Origin: Diabrotica undecimpunctata
Lineage: Eukaryota > Arthropoda > Insecta > Coleoptera > Chrysomelidae
Direction of reading: 5' to 3'
Assembly: GCF_040954645.1 (NCBI RefSeq)
Contig: NC_092804.1
Coordinates: forward strand, 89,994,316-90,058,315
Length of the DNA stretch: 64,000 nucleotides
The notes under the pieces were generated by a model that saw only the letters and a list, made by a program, of their open reading frames with translations, did no database searches and was not told the origin of the DNA. Of the stretch, positions 32,681 to 43,578 are shown piece after piece. Made by a program: the position numbers and the translations under genes. How positions within the stretch are numbered: the stretch's first letter is position 1; each line of letters opens with the position of its first letter.

Positions 32681-33670
32681 AGAGCTGAGGACATATTCAA
32701 ATCTTCGCTAACAATTCTTCCTAGTGGCAGATTTCAGGTAGACCTACCTCTAAAGACTCCTAATGAATATAAGAAATTGAGTGAATCATTTCATTTGGCA
32801 AAAAGACGTTTTTTCAATCTTGAAAAAAGGCTCAACAAATCAGACGAATTACGGCATCAGTACACTGAATTCATATCAGAATATGTCTCTTTAGGTCATT
32901 GTAAATACGTTCCTCTTTCTAAGATTAATGAATCGTCCGAGCATAAGTTTTTTCTCCCACATCATTGTGTTTTCAAGCATGATAGCTTAACTACTCGACT
33001 CAGGGTTGTATTTGATGGATCAATGAAATCAACCTCAAATGTGTCTCTCAACGATATTATGCTCAAAGGTTATACTGTACAACCTGATTTGTTCGAAATT
33101 CTAATTCGCTTTAGGCTGTACAAATATACTCTAATCGCAGACATCGAAAAAATGTTTAGGCAAATAAGAATTAACCCGAAACAAACATTTCTATTAAACA
33201 TTCTGTGGCGCAATTCTCCGCAAGAAGAACTAAAATGTAAAGAGAAATACCCATTAGCTGCTGAAGCTCTAGAAAATTCTTGTTATGTAGATGATATCTT
33301 ACATGGTGCAAATGATATCGACACTTTGTACAAGACTTATAAGCAACTTTCTATGAGTCTAAATTCTGCTGGAATATCACTCCATAAATGGAGTTCTAAT
33401 TCTTCCGAGTTTCTCGATTCTATTTCCTCTGAATCCCAAAAATCTAATTATGTAGTAAAACCCGGTAATTCGTCAAATAAAGTTCTTGGAATATGTTGGA
33501 ATTCTCATTCTGACATGTTCTCTATCTCTCTTCCTGACATTTCTAGTGAACCAAAATACACAAAAAGACAAGTTCTATCAATTATCGCGTCTATTTTTGA
33601 TCCTCTTGGTCTAATAAATCCGATTACTGTATCTGCAAAAAATTTGGATATGCAACTTAAATTGGGATGA
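32681..33670 (+). pseudogene. Bel/Pao reverse transcriptase with internal deletion
   Basis: RT motifs: R-L-R-V-V-F-D-G-S (near 33000), D-I-E-K-M-F-R-Q-I (first catalytic Asp, near 33140) and C-Y-V-D-D-I-L (near 33285). The expected stretch between the F-L-L-N-I-L-W-R block and the P-L-A-A-E-A-L block, which carries the T-Y-G-x-x-S-A-P motif in this family, is missing: roughly 30-40 residues are gone near 33225 with the frame preserved. The connection domain follows until a one-base shift at about 33660. The deletion alone should abolish activity. Confidence 0.86.
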
Positions 33671-35860
33671 CAAACTCACAGGAGAAATTTCATCAGAATG
33701 GTTGAATTTTCTAGGTCACATTTCTGATCTCGCAAAACTTACAATCTCAAGACCTCTGCTCAATCCGTTCAATATTTCTCGAATTGAAATCCATGGTTTC
33801 TGTGATGCAAGCATGAAGGCATATGGTGCTTGTATTTATTTACGGATTTTACATGAAAATGGAACCGTTTCGTGCAACTTAATCACTTCAAAGAGCCGTG
33901 TAGCTCCGCTAAAAACCATTTTCCTACCCAGGCTTGAATTATTAGGGGCTGTCTTGCTTTCTACCCTGATTTCAAATATCATTCTCATTATTTCACCGAA
34001 GGTTTCTTCCATAGCTTTGGTTAGGCTGTGGACAGACTCCCAAATTGTACTCGCGTGGATAAATTCTCACCCTTCTCGTTGGTCAATCTTCGTAGCAAAC
34101 CGTATAACTCAAATACAGGAGTTAACGCGAACTTATTTATGGAATCACGTAGGGTCTAAAGATAACCCAGCAGATATTCTGTCTCGCGGCACCACGACGT
34201 CCCTGCTGGTAGACAATACATTATGGTGGCATGGGCCCTACTTTCTAATGAACACAACCACTAAATTTAATGAATTTGTTCCAAATATTGATTTAACAGA
34301 TGTTCCTGAAATAAAAGGTACTCTACACGCAGTAAATAATTCAAAACCTACTCTATATACAACTTTTTGTAAATTCTCATCTTTCACTCGGTTACAAAGA
34401 GTAATTGCATATTGCAATAGGTATATTTACAACCTTAAAAATAAAGAAAACAAAAGAAATGGTGTACTTTCGGCTACCGAACTAATAGAAGCTGAGCAGA
34501 GAATAGTTAAAATCATTCAACTAACATTCTTTCAATCAGAATTTAAAGATTTAAAGCATCAGAAAACAGTCAAAAATAAGGCTATCTTAAAATTGAATCC
34601 ATTTATAGACGCATCTGGTTTAATAAGAGTTGGTGGACGACTTCGCAACGCAAATGTTTCGTATAATCAAAAATTTCCACTTCTTCTTCCTACAAAATGC
34701 CAGGTAGTTAGATCGTTGCTTGAAAGAGAACACATTCGCCTATTGCACACAGGCCCTCAAAATACATTGTCAAGCATTAGACTCACTTATTGGCCTCTTG
34801 ATGGACTGAGAGAAATCAAGAGGATCATCTACAAATGTAAGAACTGTTACAGATTTAACGCAAGACCAGCTCATCAAATAATGGCCGATCTACCCAAAGA
34901 ACGGTTTCAGGTCTCTCGACCATTCACAAATGTCACTATCGACTACGGGGGCCCATTTCAAATAAAACCTTCAAGACTGCGACGTGCACCCATTTGTAAG
35001 GCTTATATAGCAGTATTTGTATGCCTCGTTACTAAGGCAGTCCATATAGAGCTAGTGTCCAGCCTTAGCACTGAAGCATTTCTACTAACGTTGAAAAGAT
35101 TCATTTCACGTAGAGGTATCCCTAAAATCATTTATTCGGACAATGCGTCCAACTTTCTTGGAGCTCGTAATCAGTTAAAAGAGCTTTACGACTTTTTTAT
35201 GGGAGCGGATGTCCTACCTACCATAAAAGAATTCGCAGCCTCAACATTAATTGAGTGGAAATTCATTGCACCTAGATCTCCACACCAGGGTGGAATTTGG
35301 GAAGCAGCTATAAAAAGCTGCGAGTATCATTTAGTAAGGATGATGGGCAATAATATTTTTACATTCGAGGAATTAACCACTATTTTGGCTCAAATAGAAG
35401 CTGTTTTAAATTCACGACCCCTCTGTCCATTGTCAGAAAGTCCAAATGATTTTTCGTTTCTAACACCTACTCATTTTCTCATCGGAAGCAGCATCACTTC
35501 CTATCCAGAGAAAGATATCTCGACAAGATCCGAAAATAGTTTGTAACTGTGGCAGAAATGCAGCAAAATTCAACAGCATTTCTGGAAATGTTGGTCTAGG
35601 GATTATTTAAATCGCCTCCAAAATAAGCCCAAGTGGTTTCTCCCCCAAGAAAACATTAAAGACAATGATCTTGTACTCCTAATCGATGACAACGCTCCTC
35701 CTCTAAAATGGCCACTGGCAAGAGTAATCGAAACATTACCAGGTAAAGACGGCAGGGTTAGAACTGTAAAACTAAGAACTAAAGACGCAACATTTATAAG
35801 ATCTATTGTTAAAGTATGTCCTTTACCCCATACTCATTTAGATGTAGGTCACATCAACGG
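33665..35860 (+). pseudogene. Bel/Pao RNase H-like region, integrase and C-terminal DUF5641
   Basis: From about 33665 one frame runs 614 residues and more: the A17/RNase H region (H-G-F-C-D-A-S near 33800; W-T-D-S-Q near 34030; G-S-K-D-N-P-A-D near 34155), an H2C2 zinc area (H...H...C-K-N-C near 34845), and integrase D-D-E (D-Y-G-G-P near 34942, S-D-N-A-S-N near 35140, G-G-I-W-E-A-A near 35295). A single TAA at 35544-35546 stops it, but the same frame continues through the DUF5641 domain to about 35860. Integrase inserts the cDNA. Only the stop and the upstream breaks spoil it. Confidence 0.9.
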
Positions 35861-35868
35861 GGGGACTA

Positions 35869-36696
35869 TGTTGCGTAACAACAATATTTAATATTTTTAT
35901 CTTATTTTATGTCACATTATTTTATATCACACTGTATATTAGTTTAAGATATATAAAATTCTCTGTACCATCCAATAATCTGTATGGCGTCGATAACTTG
36001 CATTCAAATAACTTTCTAGATATAAGCTTCTAAAATCGTCAAATAATCATAACAATGAAAGGATTAGTAATTCCAAATTATCGGTTAAAGTCATTTGAAA
36101 TTTCCCAATATTAACAAAGGTTACCCTTCCCAGGTAATTTTAACAATAAAATGAAAGTCGAAGGTATTGAATGTAGACATATCCGTTAGATACGTCGAGG
36201 GGGCCAGGGGGAGATTTCTTAATGTTAAGAAACGGTTACAAGCCGAGTGAAAAATCAGTTTGCATCAGTTCGAATCCAGCATTGGATGAGCTATAGGCTC
36301 TACTCGCGCCAGCCGCACTTCAGAAGGTTTAGCACAGTCGGTGTATTAATAAGTTTTTACTCAGTACTCAGTTCGTGTCAATATTGTATCACCGACAATT
36401 GATCTAATTTTATAGTTTCATAAAGTTTAGTGTCATAAATCAGCTATCGTAAGCAAGTTATCGGCGTCCAAATACGTTGTTGTAATAGTTTAAATAGATT
36501 TGTTAAAACGTTTTTTTCGAAACTTTCATTTGTCCCAGTTTTCTGGGTGGTCCTTCAAAGAAGTATATAAAGTGAACCTATTTTCCTAAGGACAAATCTT
36601 GTTCTTCAAGGGAAAAAACCAGCGACCTATGACTGGTGTGCGAAACAAAGGCATCAGGACAAGGTGTAAGGACAAACACACCTGCATCTTCGCTCA
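35869..36696 (+). repeat. Bel/Pao 3' LTR
   Basis: 828-bp partner of the 5' LTR; differences are scattered single-base substitutions with no indel, as expected from mutation after insertion. Confidence 0.92.
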
Positions 36697-36803
36697 GAGT
36701 ATATGAAGGTCACAAATAATAATCAAGTAGAAAAACCTGAAGATCTAATGGTTGGAAAATATACTTTCGAAGGAGTATATATATATATAAGGTTCTTGAA
36801 CTC

Positions 36804-38379
36804 CTAAGTGGAGCATAGAGCTTCAGTGAAAACGCGCCATCGGGTTCTATTTTGCGTTAAGGCCTTCACCTCATTCCAAGACTTTCCTTGGCCTCTTATC
36901 TCGTCCATGATGGATCTTCTCCAAGTTTGTACTGGGCGACCTCTTTTTCTTTTCCCTTGGGGATTCTCCACTCTAGGGCAGTCTTTGCGATACTGCAACT
37001 ATTTTTTCGGAGTGTGTGACCGATCCAACCCCACTTTCTGGACTTAATTTCATTTTGTACCCTCTTTTGTTCGGTCAGGTGTAGCAGATCGTCGTTTCTG
37101 ATGGTGTTAGGCCAGAATATACGAACAATTCTTCGTAGACATTTGTTAACAAAGACCTGCAGTTTGTCTGTGAGGGTGTTTGTCACTTTCCAGGTTTCAC
37201 ATCCGTAGAGTAGAACAGACATGACATTTGATCGGAATATTCGGATCTTTGTCCTTGTAGTATACTCGCCAGATCTCCAAACAGGGTTGAGCGTGCTGAA
37301 AGCTTGTTGAGCTTTTCGTATCCTCATACGAATATCGTCTTCTGTACCTCCGTTTTCTGTTATGACACTTCCAAGATACGTAAAGTTTTCCACATTTTCA
37401 ATCTGCATATTGTCGATAGTAAATAGCGTGTTGTTCCTTGCATTTATTCTCATGGACTTGGTTTTACTAATATTGATTTTCAAACCTATTTTATTGGCTT
37501 CAGTGGAAAGTGTTTCCAATTGGTAAGCCAGATCTTGGAACCTTTGACCTAATAGACAGATATCGTCCGCGTATTCTAGATCGCTTAGGCGTGTGGTTAA
37601 CGTCCATTGTATCCCTCTTGTGTCGGAGTCTAGTTTGGAGAGAACATAGTCTATAGCTATGTTAAAAAGAAACGGAGAAAGCACGCATCCCTGTCTAACT
37701 CCAGTAAGTACGTTGAATTCGTCACTGTTGATCCCATTGTGTGTCACGCTGCATTTCGCATCAGTATATAGTGACTTTATAATAGAAATTATTTTTTGCG
37801 GGATGTTTCTTAGCTCTAAAATTTTCCATAGAGCAGCGTGACACAAGCTATCAAAGGCACGTTCAAAATCAACAAAAACCATATATAGGGGTGTGTTCCA
37901 TTCAACCGATTGTTCCATTATTACCCTCACAGTATTAATGTGGTCTATGCAGGAGGATTCTGGCCTAAAGTCTGCTTGATTAGCTCGAAACTCAACCTTG
38001 TTTGTTATTCTTTTCAGTATGATGGTCGCAAAAATTTTATTTATGACAGTAAGCAAGGTTATTCCTCTCCAATTTTTGCACAGTGTGAGGTTGCCTTTTT
38101 TTGGAAGCTTGATAATGTTACCTTTTTTCCAGCCCGCTGGAATGTGTTTGTTTCCCACACCTCTCGGATTATGGGGAGCAAAAGTTCAGCAGTTAGATGC
38201 GGATCAGCTTTAAGCATTTCAGCAGCAATGTTATCGATTCCCGGTGACTTGTTGTTTCTCAGAGATTTGATAGCTGCTATTATCTCCGTTTTGGAAGGGG
38301 CCTCGCAAGAAATATGCAAGTCTATATTCTGCGGGTTTTCGACTATTTCGTCTGCGTTATCTCTGGGAATACCTAGCAT
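36804..38379 (-). pseudogene. RTE-like LINE reverse transcriptase and C-terminus
   Basis: RT begins with S-L-R-N-N-K-S-P-G-I-D (near 38270). After a shift in a T-run near 38100 come N-W-R-G-I-T-L-L, F-V-D-F-E-R-A-F-D (near 37870), G-V-R-Q-G-C-V-L-S-P (near 37695) and L-E-Y-A-D-D-I (near 37570), then the thumb (F-T-Y-L-G-S). The C-terminal K-W-G-W-I-G-H-T-L-R block and, in a further frame, K-R-G-R-P...A-L-C-S-T close the protein just before the tail. Three frames are used in all. RT would copy its own RNA at the nicked target. Confidence 0.88.
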
Positions 38380-39740
38380 CTCCTGAAAATGCTCTTTTCA
38401 TCTCTCTGCTTGGTCATCTGTTGTAGTAAGCAATTCGCCTGTTTTGGATCTTACAATGTTCGAACAGTTGAACCCTTTTTGTGTTAGTCGTCTAGTAATT
38501 TGGTAAAGCTCCCTAGTTCTGTTGTGTTGTGCAGCTGTTTCTGCTTGTTTTGCAAGTTCTTCAGCCCACCTTCTTTTGTCTCTTCTTGCTTTTCTTTTAA
38601 CTGATTTATTTATTGTTTGATATTCCTGTTGTCGGTGTGCTCTTCTTTCTACAGTTCTTGCTTGCAGGATATCTTTTTTTCGTTGTTTTCGTTCCTCGAT
38701 AAGATTCCATGTTTCATCTGATATCCATTCCTTTCTATCTTTCTCTTTTTTACCCAGTTTGTCTTCAGCTATTTCTGTCAAAACATCTGCGAAATCTTCC
38801 CAGCTGTTTATTTCACGTTCTCTTGTTTTTAGTTGAAGTTCCTCTCTAAACATATGTCTTCCTGGGACCGTTTTTAGTTTATCTAGATTGTATGTTGGTC
38901 TCTTGGTGTTTCGCGTGGTTTTGTTTTTTGCCATCTTGATTTTAATGGTACCAATTACGAGATGATGGTCACTTGCGATGTCTGCTCCTCTTTTATTACG
39001 TACATCAAAAAGAGATGATCTCCATCTTTTTGATATAGCGATGTGGTCTATTTGATTTTCTCTTGTATGGCCAGGTGCAGTCCATGTTACCTTGTGAATA
39101 TTTTTATGTGGAAAGATCGTTCCACCAATAACTAAACTATGACTGGAACAAAAATTTGTAAAGCGCTCTCCGTTTTCATTCATCATTCCTAGGCCATGTT
39201 TGCCCATTACGGTTTCTAAGTTAATATTGTCTTCTCCAACTTTAGCGTTCATATCGCCCATCACTATTAGTATGTCACCTTGGTTTACTTGTTGGGTCGT
39301 TTGTTCTAGTTGTTCGTAGAAAATGTCTTTTTCTTCGTGGAGAGATCTGTTTGTGGGAGCATAGCATTGAATCACTGTTATCTTACGGTATCTGGTATAA
39401 AATCTGGCAGTCATAATTCTATCATTAATGGGTTTCCATGAAATAAGGCTTTTTTGGCTTGTTTGCTGAGTAAAAGACCCACTCCGCTCTCGTGGCTCCC
39501 ATTTTCTTTACCACTGTATAATAGGAGTTCTCCTGTTTGGGTATGGTGTTCACCATTACCCAACAATCTTACTTCCGATAGACCGACAAAGCTTAATTTG
39601 TACCTATTTAACTCTTTTACTGCTTGAGCTAGTTTAGAAATCTCATACAGAGTTTTAACATTCCAGCAACCAAATCGTGTCCGTGTTTTCGGTGATGCCA
39701 AGGTCGTCAACATGTGTTCCGTCCGGTTTGTTTCTACCAA
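38380..39740 (-). pseudogene. RTE-like LINE endonuclease and linker
   Basis: The minus strand reads an AP-endonuclease: R-F-G-C-W-N-V-K-T-L (near 39690), S-E-V-R-L-L-G (near 39570), a frame change at 39411-39414, then G-D-M-N-A-K-V-G (near 39260), N-Q-I-D-H-I-A-I (near 39050) and S-D-H-H-L-V (near 38980). A long basic helical linker follows. A TGA at about 38396 falls where the family has R-W-K-E-H-F; the same phase continues beyond it, so it looks like a Trp-to-stop change. The conserved H and D residues are in place. Confidence 0.87.
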
Positions 39741-39835
39741 AGTTTCAGTAATAAGGTCAAATTTAGGATGGGTAGGTTATTGGACTTCCTTCGAAGGAGT
39801 AAGGGAGTTCATATATCTAGGTTCACAAATAAACC

Positions 39836-39904
39836 ACTGTTATTTTATCAGAAAAATTAATCTTGTGAGACTTGAAATACTAATTAATATTTTGTTGGGA
39901 AATA
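39836..39904. other. Short AT-rich junction before the Penelope block
   Basis: The older RT frame loses similarity after G-S-Q-I-N, and Penelope 3' sequence begins near 39905. Nothing else seen. Confidence 0.4.
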
Positions 39905-41255
39905 AGCCACAATAAAGTTAAAAAGAAGTTTATTGACGTTTCAATTTCCACTTCGGAAATCGTTCTCAAAATACAAACATTAATAAATTAAATTAAACAA
40001 ATTTTGTTTTTGTTACTTAGTGAAAAAAATTCTTCTAATAATTTAATTTTATCTGACTCAATCATATTGACAATTCAGACCCATATTATACATTTTAGAG
40101 TAGAAGACTTTTAAAATGATATTGCCAATATTGGTAAGTTGCGTTCCTGGGACGACTTTAATATAAGATAGTTCATTCGATTACATGAAATCAACTTTAA
40201 ATATTTTTTTTGCGCCAATTGTTTTATACTGTCTGCATATGTTCTTTTTGTTATATATTTTAAATTCTTATCACTACAGCTGTTTCGGCTAATTGCCTTT
40301 CTTAAGTGATCTGTTTTTGGCATGAGTTTACACTTTATAGTCTCTAATGAAATAGGTTGAGGAGGGGAGAACTGTTTGTCTCAAGCTGGTCATTCAGAAT
40401 TATATCTGTGTTTTTTAATTTGTTGATTTCCATAGATTCTAACAAAGATAGCTTAAGGCCTTTATTTTGAATGTGTAGAATTTTAAATTCGTCATTAAAA
40501 GAATGATTATGATCTAGAAGGTGAAGTGCGTATGTAGAATCTGTTTTTCTATTATTGAAAGCCCTTTTATGTTCTGCTATTCGTTTATTAAAATTTCTAC
40601 CTGTTTGACCAATGTAAGTTTTTGGGCAGTCGCCACATTTAAGTTTGTACACACCACTGTGTAAGTGTTTTTTATGTTGGGTCTTGTTGTTTTTAATATA
40701 TTTGCCTAGGTTGTTATTTGTTCTGAAAGCTGGTGTTATTCCTTTCTTTTTTATGTGTTTGGCTATTTTTGTTGATATTTTGCCTGTATATGTAATCGAG
40801 CAGAAGGTACTGGGTTTTTTCTCTGGTGGTGGAAATACTAAGTTCAGGGCTTTCTTGCGTAGTTTTTGATTTAACATTTTATTAATTGTTTGTTCGTTGT
40901 ATACATTGTTTACTGCTATATGCTTAATGATATTAAATTCTGTCTCAAAATTGTATTTTGACATAGGAATTGCTGTTAATCTATGTAACATACTATGATA
41001 GGCTGCCAGTTTATGTTGTGTGGGATGGGATGATGAATTGTGAATAGTCGTGTCGGTGTGAGTAGGTTTATGAAATATGGAGAAGTCATGTTTGTTTTTA
41101 AGTCTGGTAATTTTTAAATCTAAAAAATTTATGGATTGATTTTGTTCTGTTTCTATTGTAAATTCAATATGACTATGAAGAGAATTAATATACGATAAAA
41201 ATTGGTCGAGTTGCCTGTTAGTTCCTGTGAAACATACCAGTACGTCGTCTGTATT
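39905..41255 (-). mobile_element. Penelope-like element, 5'-truncated copy on minus
   Basis: From about 41255 on minus it reads T-D-D-V-L-V-C-F-T-G (the RT catalytic Y-x-D-D-type block with the Tyr lost at the junction), the RT C-terminus, then a GIY-YIG endonuclease. It ends in a 3' region with the TTTCAATTTCCACTTCGG block seen in insect Penelope elements. 5' truncation within RT is usual for this class. It abuts a second copy pointing the other way at about 41250. Confidence 0.86.
40344..41252 (-). CDS. Penelope RT C-terminus and GIY-YIG endonuclease
   Basis: The open minus frame runs from the truncation point through R-Q-L-D-Q-F-L-S-Y-I-N-S-L-H, N-F-L-D-L-K-I and H-K-P-T-H-T-D (RT thumb area), then a linker, then G-V-Y-K-L-K-C-G-D-C-P and T-Y-I-G-Q-T-G-R (the GIY-YIG pair near 40650-40600) with R-x3-E-H-K-R-A-F downstream. 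The frame is continuous, ending at 40344. In Penelope elements this nuclease cleaves target DNA. The Cys pair inside the motif region is typical of the arthropod branch. A further conserved block (K-T-D-H-L-R-K-A-I) lies at 40323-40111. Confidence 0.88.
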   Translation of the reverse strand, partial: TDDVLVCFTGTNRQLDQFLSYINSLHSHIEFTIETEQNQSINFLDLKITRLKNKHDFSIFHKPTHTDTTIHNSSSHPTQHKLAAYHSMLHRLTAIPMSKYNFETEFNIIKHIAVNNVYNEQTINKMLNQKLRKKALNLVFPPPEKKPSTFCSITYTGKISTKIAKHIKKKGITPAFRTNNNLGKYIKNNKTQHKKHLHSGVYKLKCGDCPKTYIGQTGRNFNKRIAEHKRAFNNRKTDSTYALHLLDHNHSFNDEFKILHIQNKGLKLSLLESMEINKLKNTDIILNDQLETNSSPLLNLFH

Positions 41256-41791
41256 ACATATACAGGCAAAATATCAACAAAAATAACCAAACACATAAAA
41301 AAGAAAGGAATAACACCAGCTTTCAGAACAAATAACAACCTAGGCAAATATATTAAAAACAACAAGAGCCAACATAAAAAACACTTACACAGTGGTGTGT
41401 ACAAACTTAAATGTGGCGACTGCCCAAAAACTTACATTGGTCAAACAGGTAGAAATTTTAATAAACGAATAGCAGAACATAAAAGGGCTTTCAATAATAG
41501 AAAAACAGATTCTACATACGCACTTCACCTTCTAGATCATAATCATTCTTTTAATGACGAATTTAAAATTCTACACATTCAAAATAAAGGCCTTAAGCTA
41601 TCTTTGTTAGAATCTATGGAAATCAACAAATTAAAAAACACAGATATAATTCTGAATGACCAGCTTGAGACAAACAGTTCTCCCCTCCTCAACCTATTTC
41701 ATTAGAGACTATAAAGTGTAAACCCATGCCAAAAACAGATCACTTGAGAAAGGCAATTAGCCGAAACAGCTGTAGTGATAAGAATTTAAAA
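41243..41791 (+). mobile_element. Penelope-like element, second 5'-truncated copy on plus (head to head)
   Basis: Bases 41248-41791 are an almost perfect inverted copy of 40255-40795; I noted two differences in about 540 bases. The copy starts within the RT/endonuclease linker and keeps the GIY-YIG frame to its stop at 41705, then the conserved 3' block, and ends abruptly near 41791. The pair forms a large inverted repeat with a ~450-bp spacer. Inverted and tandem partial copies are a known habit of Penelope elements. Confidence 0.86.
41248..41705 (+). CDS. GIY-YIG endonuclease of the plus-strand Penelope copy
   Basis: Open frame through I-T-Y-T-G-K-I-S, G-V-Y-K-L-K-C-G-D-C-P, T-Y-I-G-Q-T-G-R and R-I-A-E-H-K-R-A-F to the stop at 41705. 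The upstream 45 bases of the frame belong to the other copy's antisense and are not original. It lacks RT, so it cannot retrotranspose by itself; whether the nuclease is expressed cannot be told from sequence. Confidence 0.85.
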
Positions 41792-41880
41792 TAAATTTTG
41801 TGGAAGTTTTGAAAACAAGGTTTTCAGTGTTTTATTGTTACATAAAATGAATTTCCATCAAGTAACGGTCAAATCCATCA

Positions 41881-42044
41881 ATATATTTTATTGTAATCCT
41901 AACTCAAATAAACGTGATACATAAATACATAATTAAAAGTGGTTACATTACTATACCATCTTGGAAACGTTGACATTGACTTAAATTAATCGTGCTGTCA
42001 ACCATAGACAGGTTTGTTTCTTATTCACGAGTATTTATTTAACA
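41881..42044 (-). repeat. Truncated 3' LTR of copia copy 2
   Basis: About 164 bases matching 440-602 of copy 1, ending TTTAACA and followed by the CCCTCCCTCA polypurine tract complement. Confidence 0.9.
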
Positions 42045-42079
42045 CCCTCCCTCAAACCTAGTAGTATACAAAACTAAAT

Positions 42080-43560
42080 TTAAACCCTCAAACCTAACTT
42101 ATTTACAAAATAATTAAATTTCTCATAGCACAGAGACTTTGTAAATATATCTCCAAGTTGCTCATTTGAACAGATATATTCAACCTTCATAATACCCTGT
42201 GCTACCAGATCCAAAACAAAATGTTTTCCTTTTATTGTTTTCAAAGTTTTGTAGCAGTTTGGTAGCACTTTGATTGTCTTCAAATATTGTGATTGGTAAT
42301 AATTATTTAATTTCCAAATCCAACAGTAAGTTTTTTATATAAAGTAATTCACATGAAGCTGCACATACTGCCACAAACTCAGATTGTGTACTTGATAAAG
42401 TTATGAAACTTTGCTTTTTGGAAGACCATGAGATTAGATTATTAAAAAGTTTAAAACAATATCCACTAATGGATTCTCTATCATTTATGTCATTAGCCCA
42501 ATCAGCATCAGTATAACCAACTAAATCAAAACAAGAAGTATCTTCTAAATGATAAAAATACAACCTAAAATTAATAGTAGATTTCAAATATTTCAGTTCT
42601 CTTAACAAATGCTTAAAATGTTCATTAGTAGCACTATCTTGAAATCTCCCAAAATAACTAATGCTGAAACAAATATCAGGTCTAGTACCCATCATTATAT
42701 ACATAAGACTACCTAACAGTTCTTTGTATGGTAAATTGGTACTAAGATTACAATCAGTATTTCTCAGTAAATTCAAATTCTTTTCAATTGATGTTTTAAA
42801 ATTTTTACTGTCTTCAACATTATATCGTTTGACAAGATTTTCAATTGCAGGTATTTGGTCAAGAGTTATGATCCCATTTTCAAAATCTCTGTCAATTCTT
42901 ATTCCCAAAAAGTTAAACTGACTGCTTATTTTATTCATTTTAAAAGATTCACACAATTTTGTCTTCAAATAATTCAAAAATACATCATTATTACAAGCCA
43001 TCAAAATGTCATCTACATAAAGCAACAAGTAACATCAAATAAAACTATATAAACAGTAGTCTGTTTTTGAACGTTTAAAATTTGACAGTAGCATAAATTC
43101 ATTAAATTTCTCATTCCATGCCTTTGGGGATTGCTTGGGACCATATATTGCCCTATTCAATAAACATACTTTTTTGATCATTTTTCGAAACTCTAAGATC
43201 TTCAGGTATTTTCATAAAGGTTTTTTCTTTCAGAGAACTATTCAGGAAAGCATTTTTCACATCTAATTGTAACAATAGGAAATTATAATGATTACAGATA
43301 GACAATATTATTCTTAATGTAGACAACTTTGCTACAGGAGCATGTATTTGTGAAAAATCATTAAAATGACTTTGTTCAAAGCCTCGTGCAACTAATCGGG
43401 CTTTATAAACAGGCTTACCAACATAATTTTCCTTTAACCGAAAAACCCACCTATTACTAATTACCTTTTGATTACATGTCTTCTCAACTAATTCCCAAGT
43501 ATTATTATTTTTCAGTGCATCCAACTCATCTTCAATTGCCTGTTTCCATGAACTCCATTC
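42080..43560 (-). pseudogene. copia copy 2 RT and RNase H (broken)
   Basis: RT N-terminus at 43524-43153 (W-V-F-R-L-K-E-N...A-R-L-V-A-R-G) and RT C-terminus plus RNase H at 43028-42303 with L-L-Y-V-D-D-I-L. Between them about 11 bases found in copy 1 near 1600 are missing (43036) and the frame also shifts near 43165. RNase H loses the end of its conserved block near 42225, where about 30 bases present in copy 1 are gone. Copy 1 and copy 2 therefore carry different fatal lesions. Confidence 0.88.
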
Positions 43561-43578
43561 TGAACTTTCTTTTGCTTC

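Larger units (their letters stand above)
29323..36696 (+). mobile_element. Bel/Pao LTR retrotransposon
   Basis: Two LTRs of exactly 828 bp (29323-30150 and 35869-36696) start TGTTGCGTAAC and end CTTCGCTCA. They bound gag, A17-type protease, RT, RNase H and integrase in Bel/Pao order. A G-rich tract (ACGGGGGGAC) precedes the 3' LTR. I counted about 18 differences between LTRs, roughly 98 percent identity, so insertion is fairly recent, yet pol is multiply broken. The flanks GATTA / GAGTA agree at 4 of 5 bases as a possible target duplication. Confidence 0.93.
36778..39789 (-). mobile_element. RTE-like LINE, near full length, 12-bp target duplication
   Basis: A perfect TTCGAAGGAGTA repeat (36766-36777 and 39790-39801) brackets 3012 bp of minus-strand LINE. 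The element's 3' end is at the left with a short (TA)n tail (36778-36791), the simple-repeat tail typical of RTE elements rather than poly-A. Endonuclease and RT are both present to the C-terminal A-L-C-S-T end, so it is close to full length. It is inserted in an older RT frame. Confidence 0.92.
29172..39835 (+). pseudogene. Older LINE RT fragment in three pieces (29172-29322, 36697-36789, 39790-39835)
   Basis: Piece 1 reads I-L-A-Y-A-D-D-L-D-I-I, the RT catalytic motif, through L-H-V-N-T-N. Piece 2 continues Y-M-K-V-T-N-N-N-Q-V-E to Y-T-F-E-G-V. Piece 3 resumes with F-E-G-V-R-E-F-I-Y-L-G-S-Q-I. The Bel/Pao element separates pieces 1 and 2, and the RTE LINE separates 2 and 3. The F-E-G-V codons are repeated because they lie in the RTE's 12-bp target duplication. 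Only RT motif C to the early thumb survives. The family resembles insect RTE-like endonuclease/RT proteins. Confidence 0.82.

Noticed and set aside
40255..41800. Hammerhead ribozyme in the Penelope 3' regions
   Set aside because: Some Penelope elements carry one, but I could not find a CTGANGA...GAAA core with matching stems; a covariance-model search would decide.
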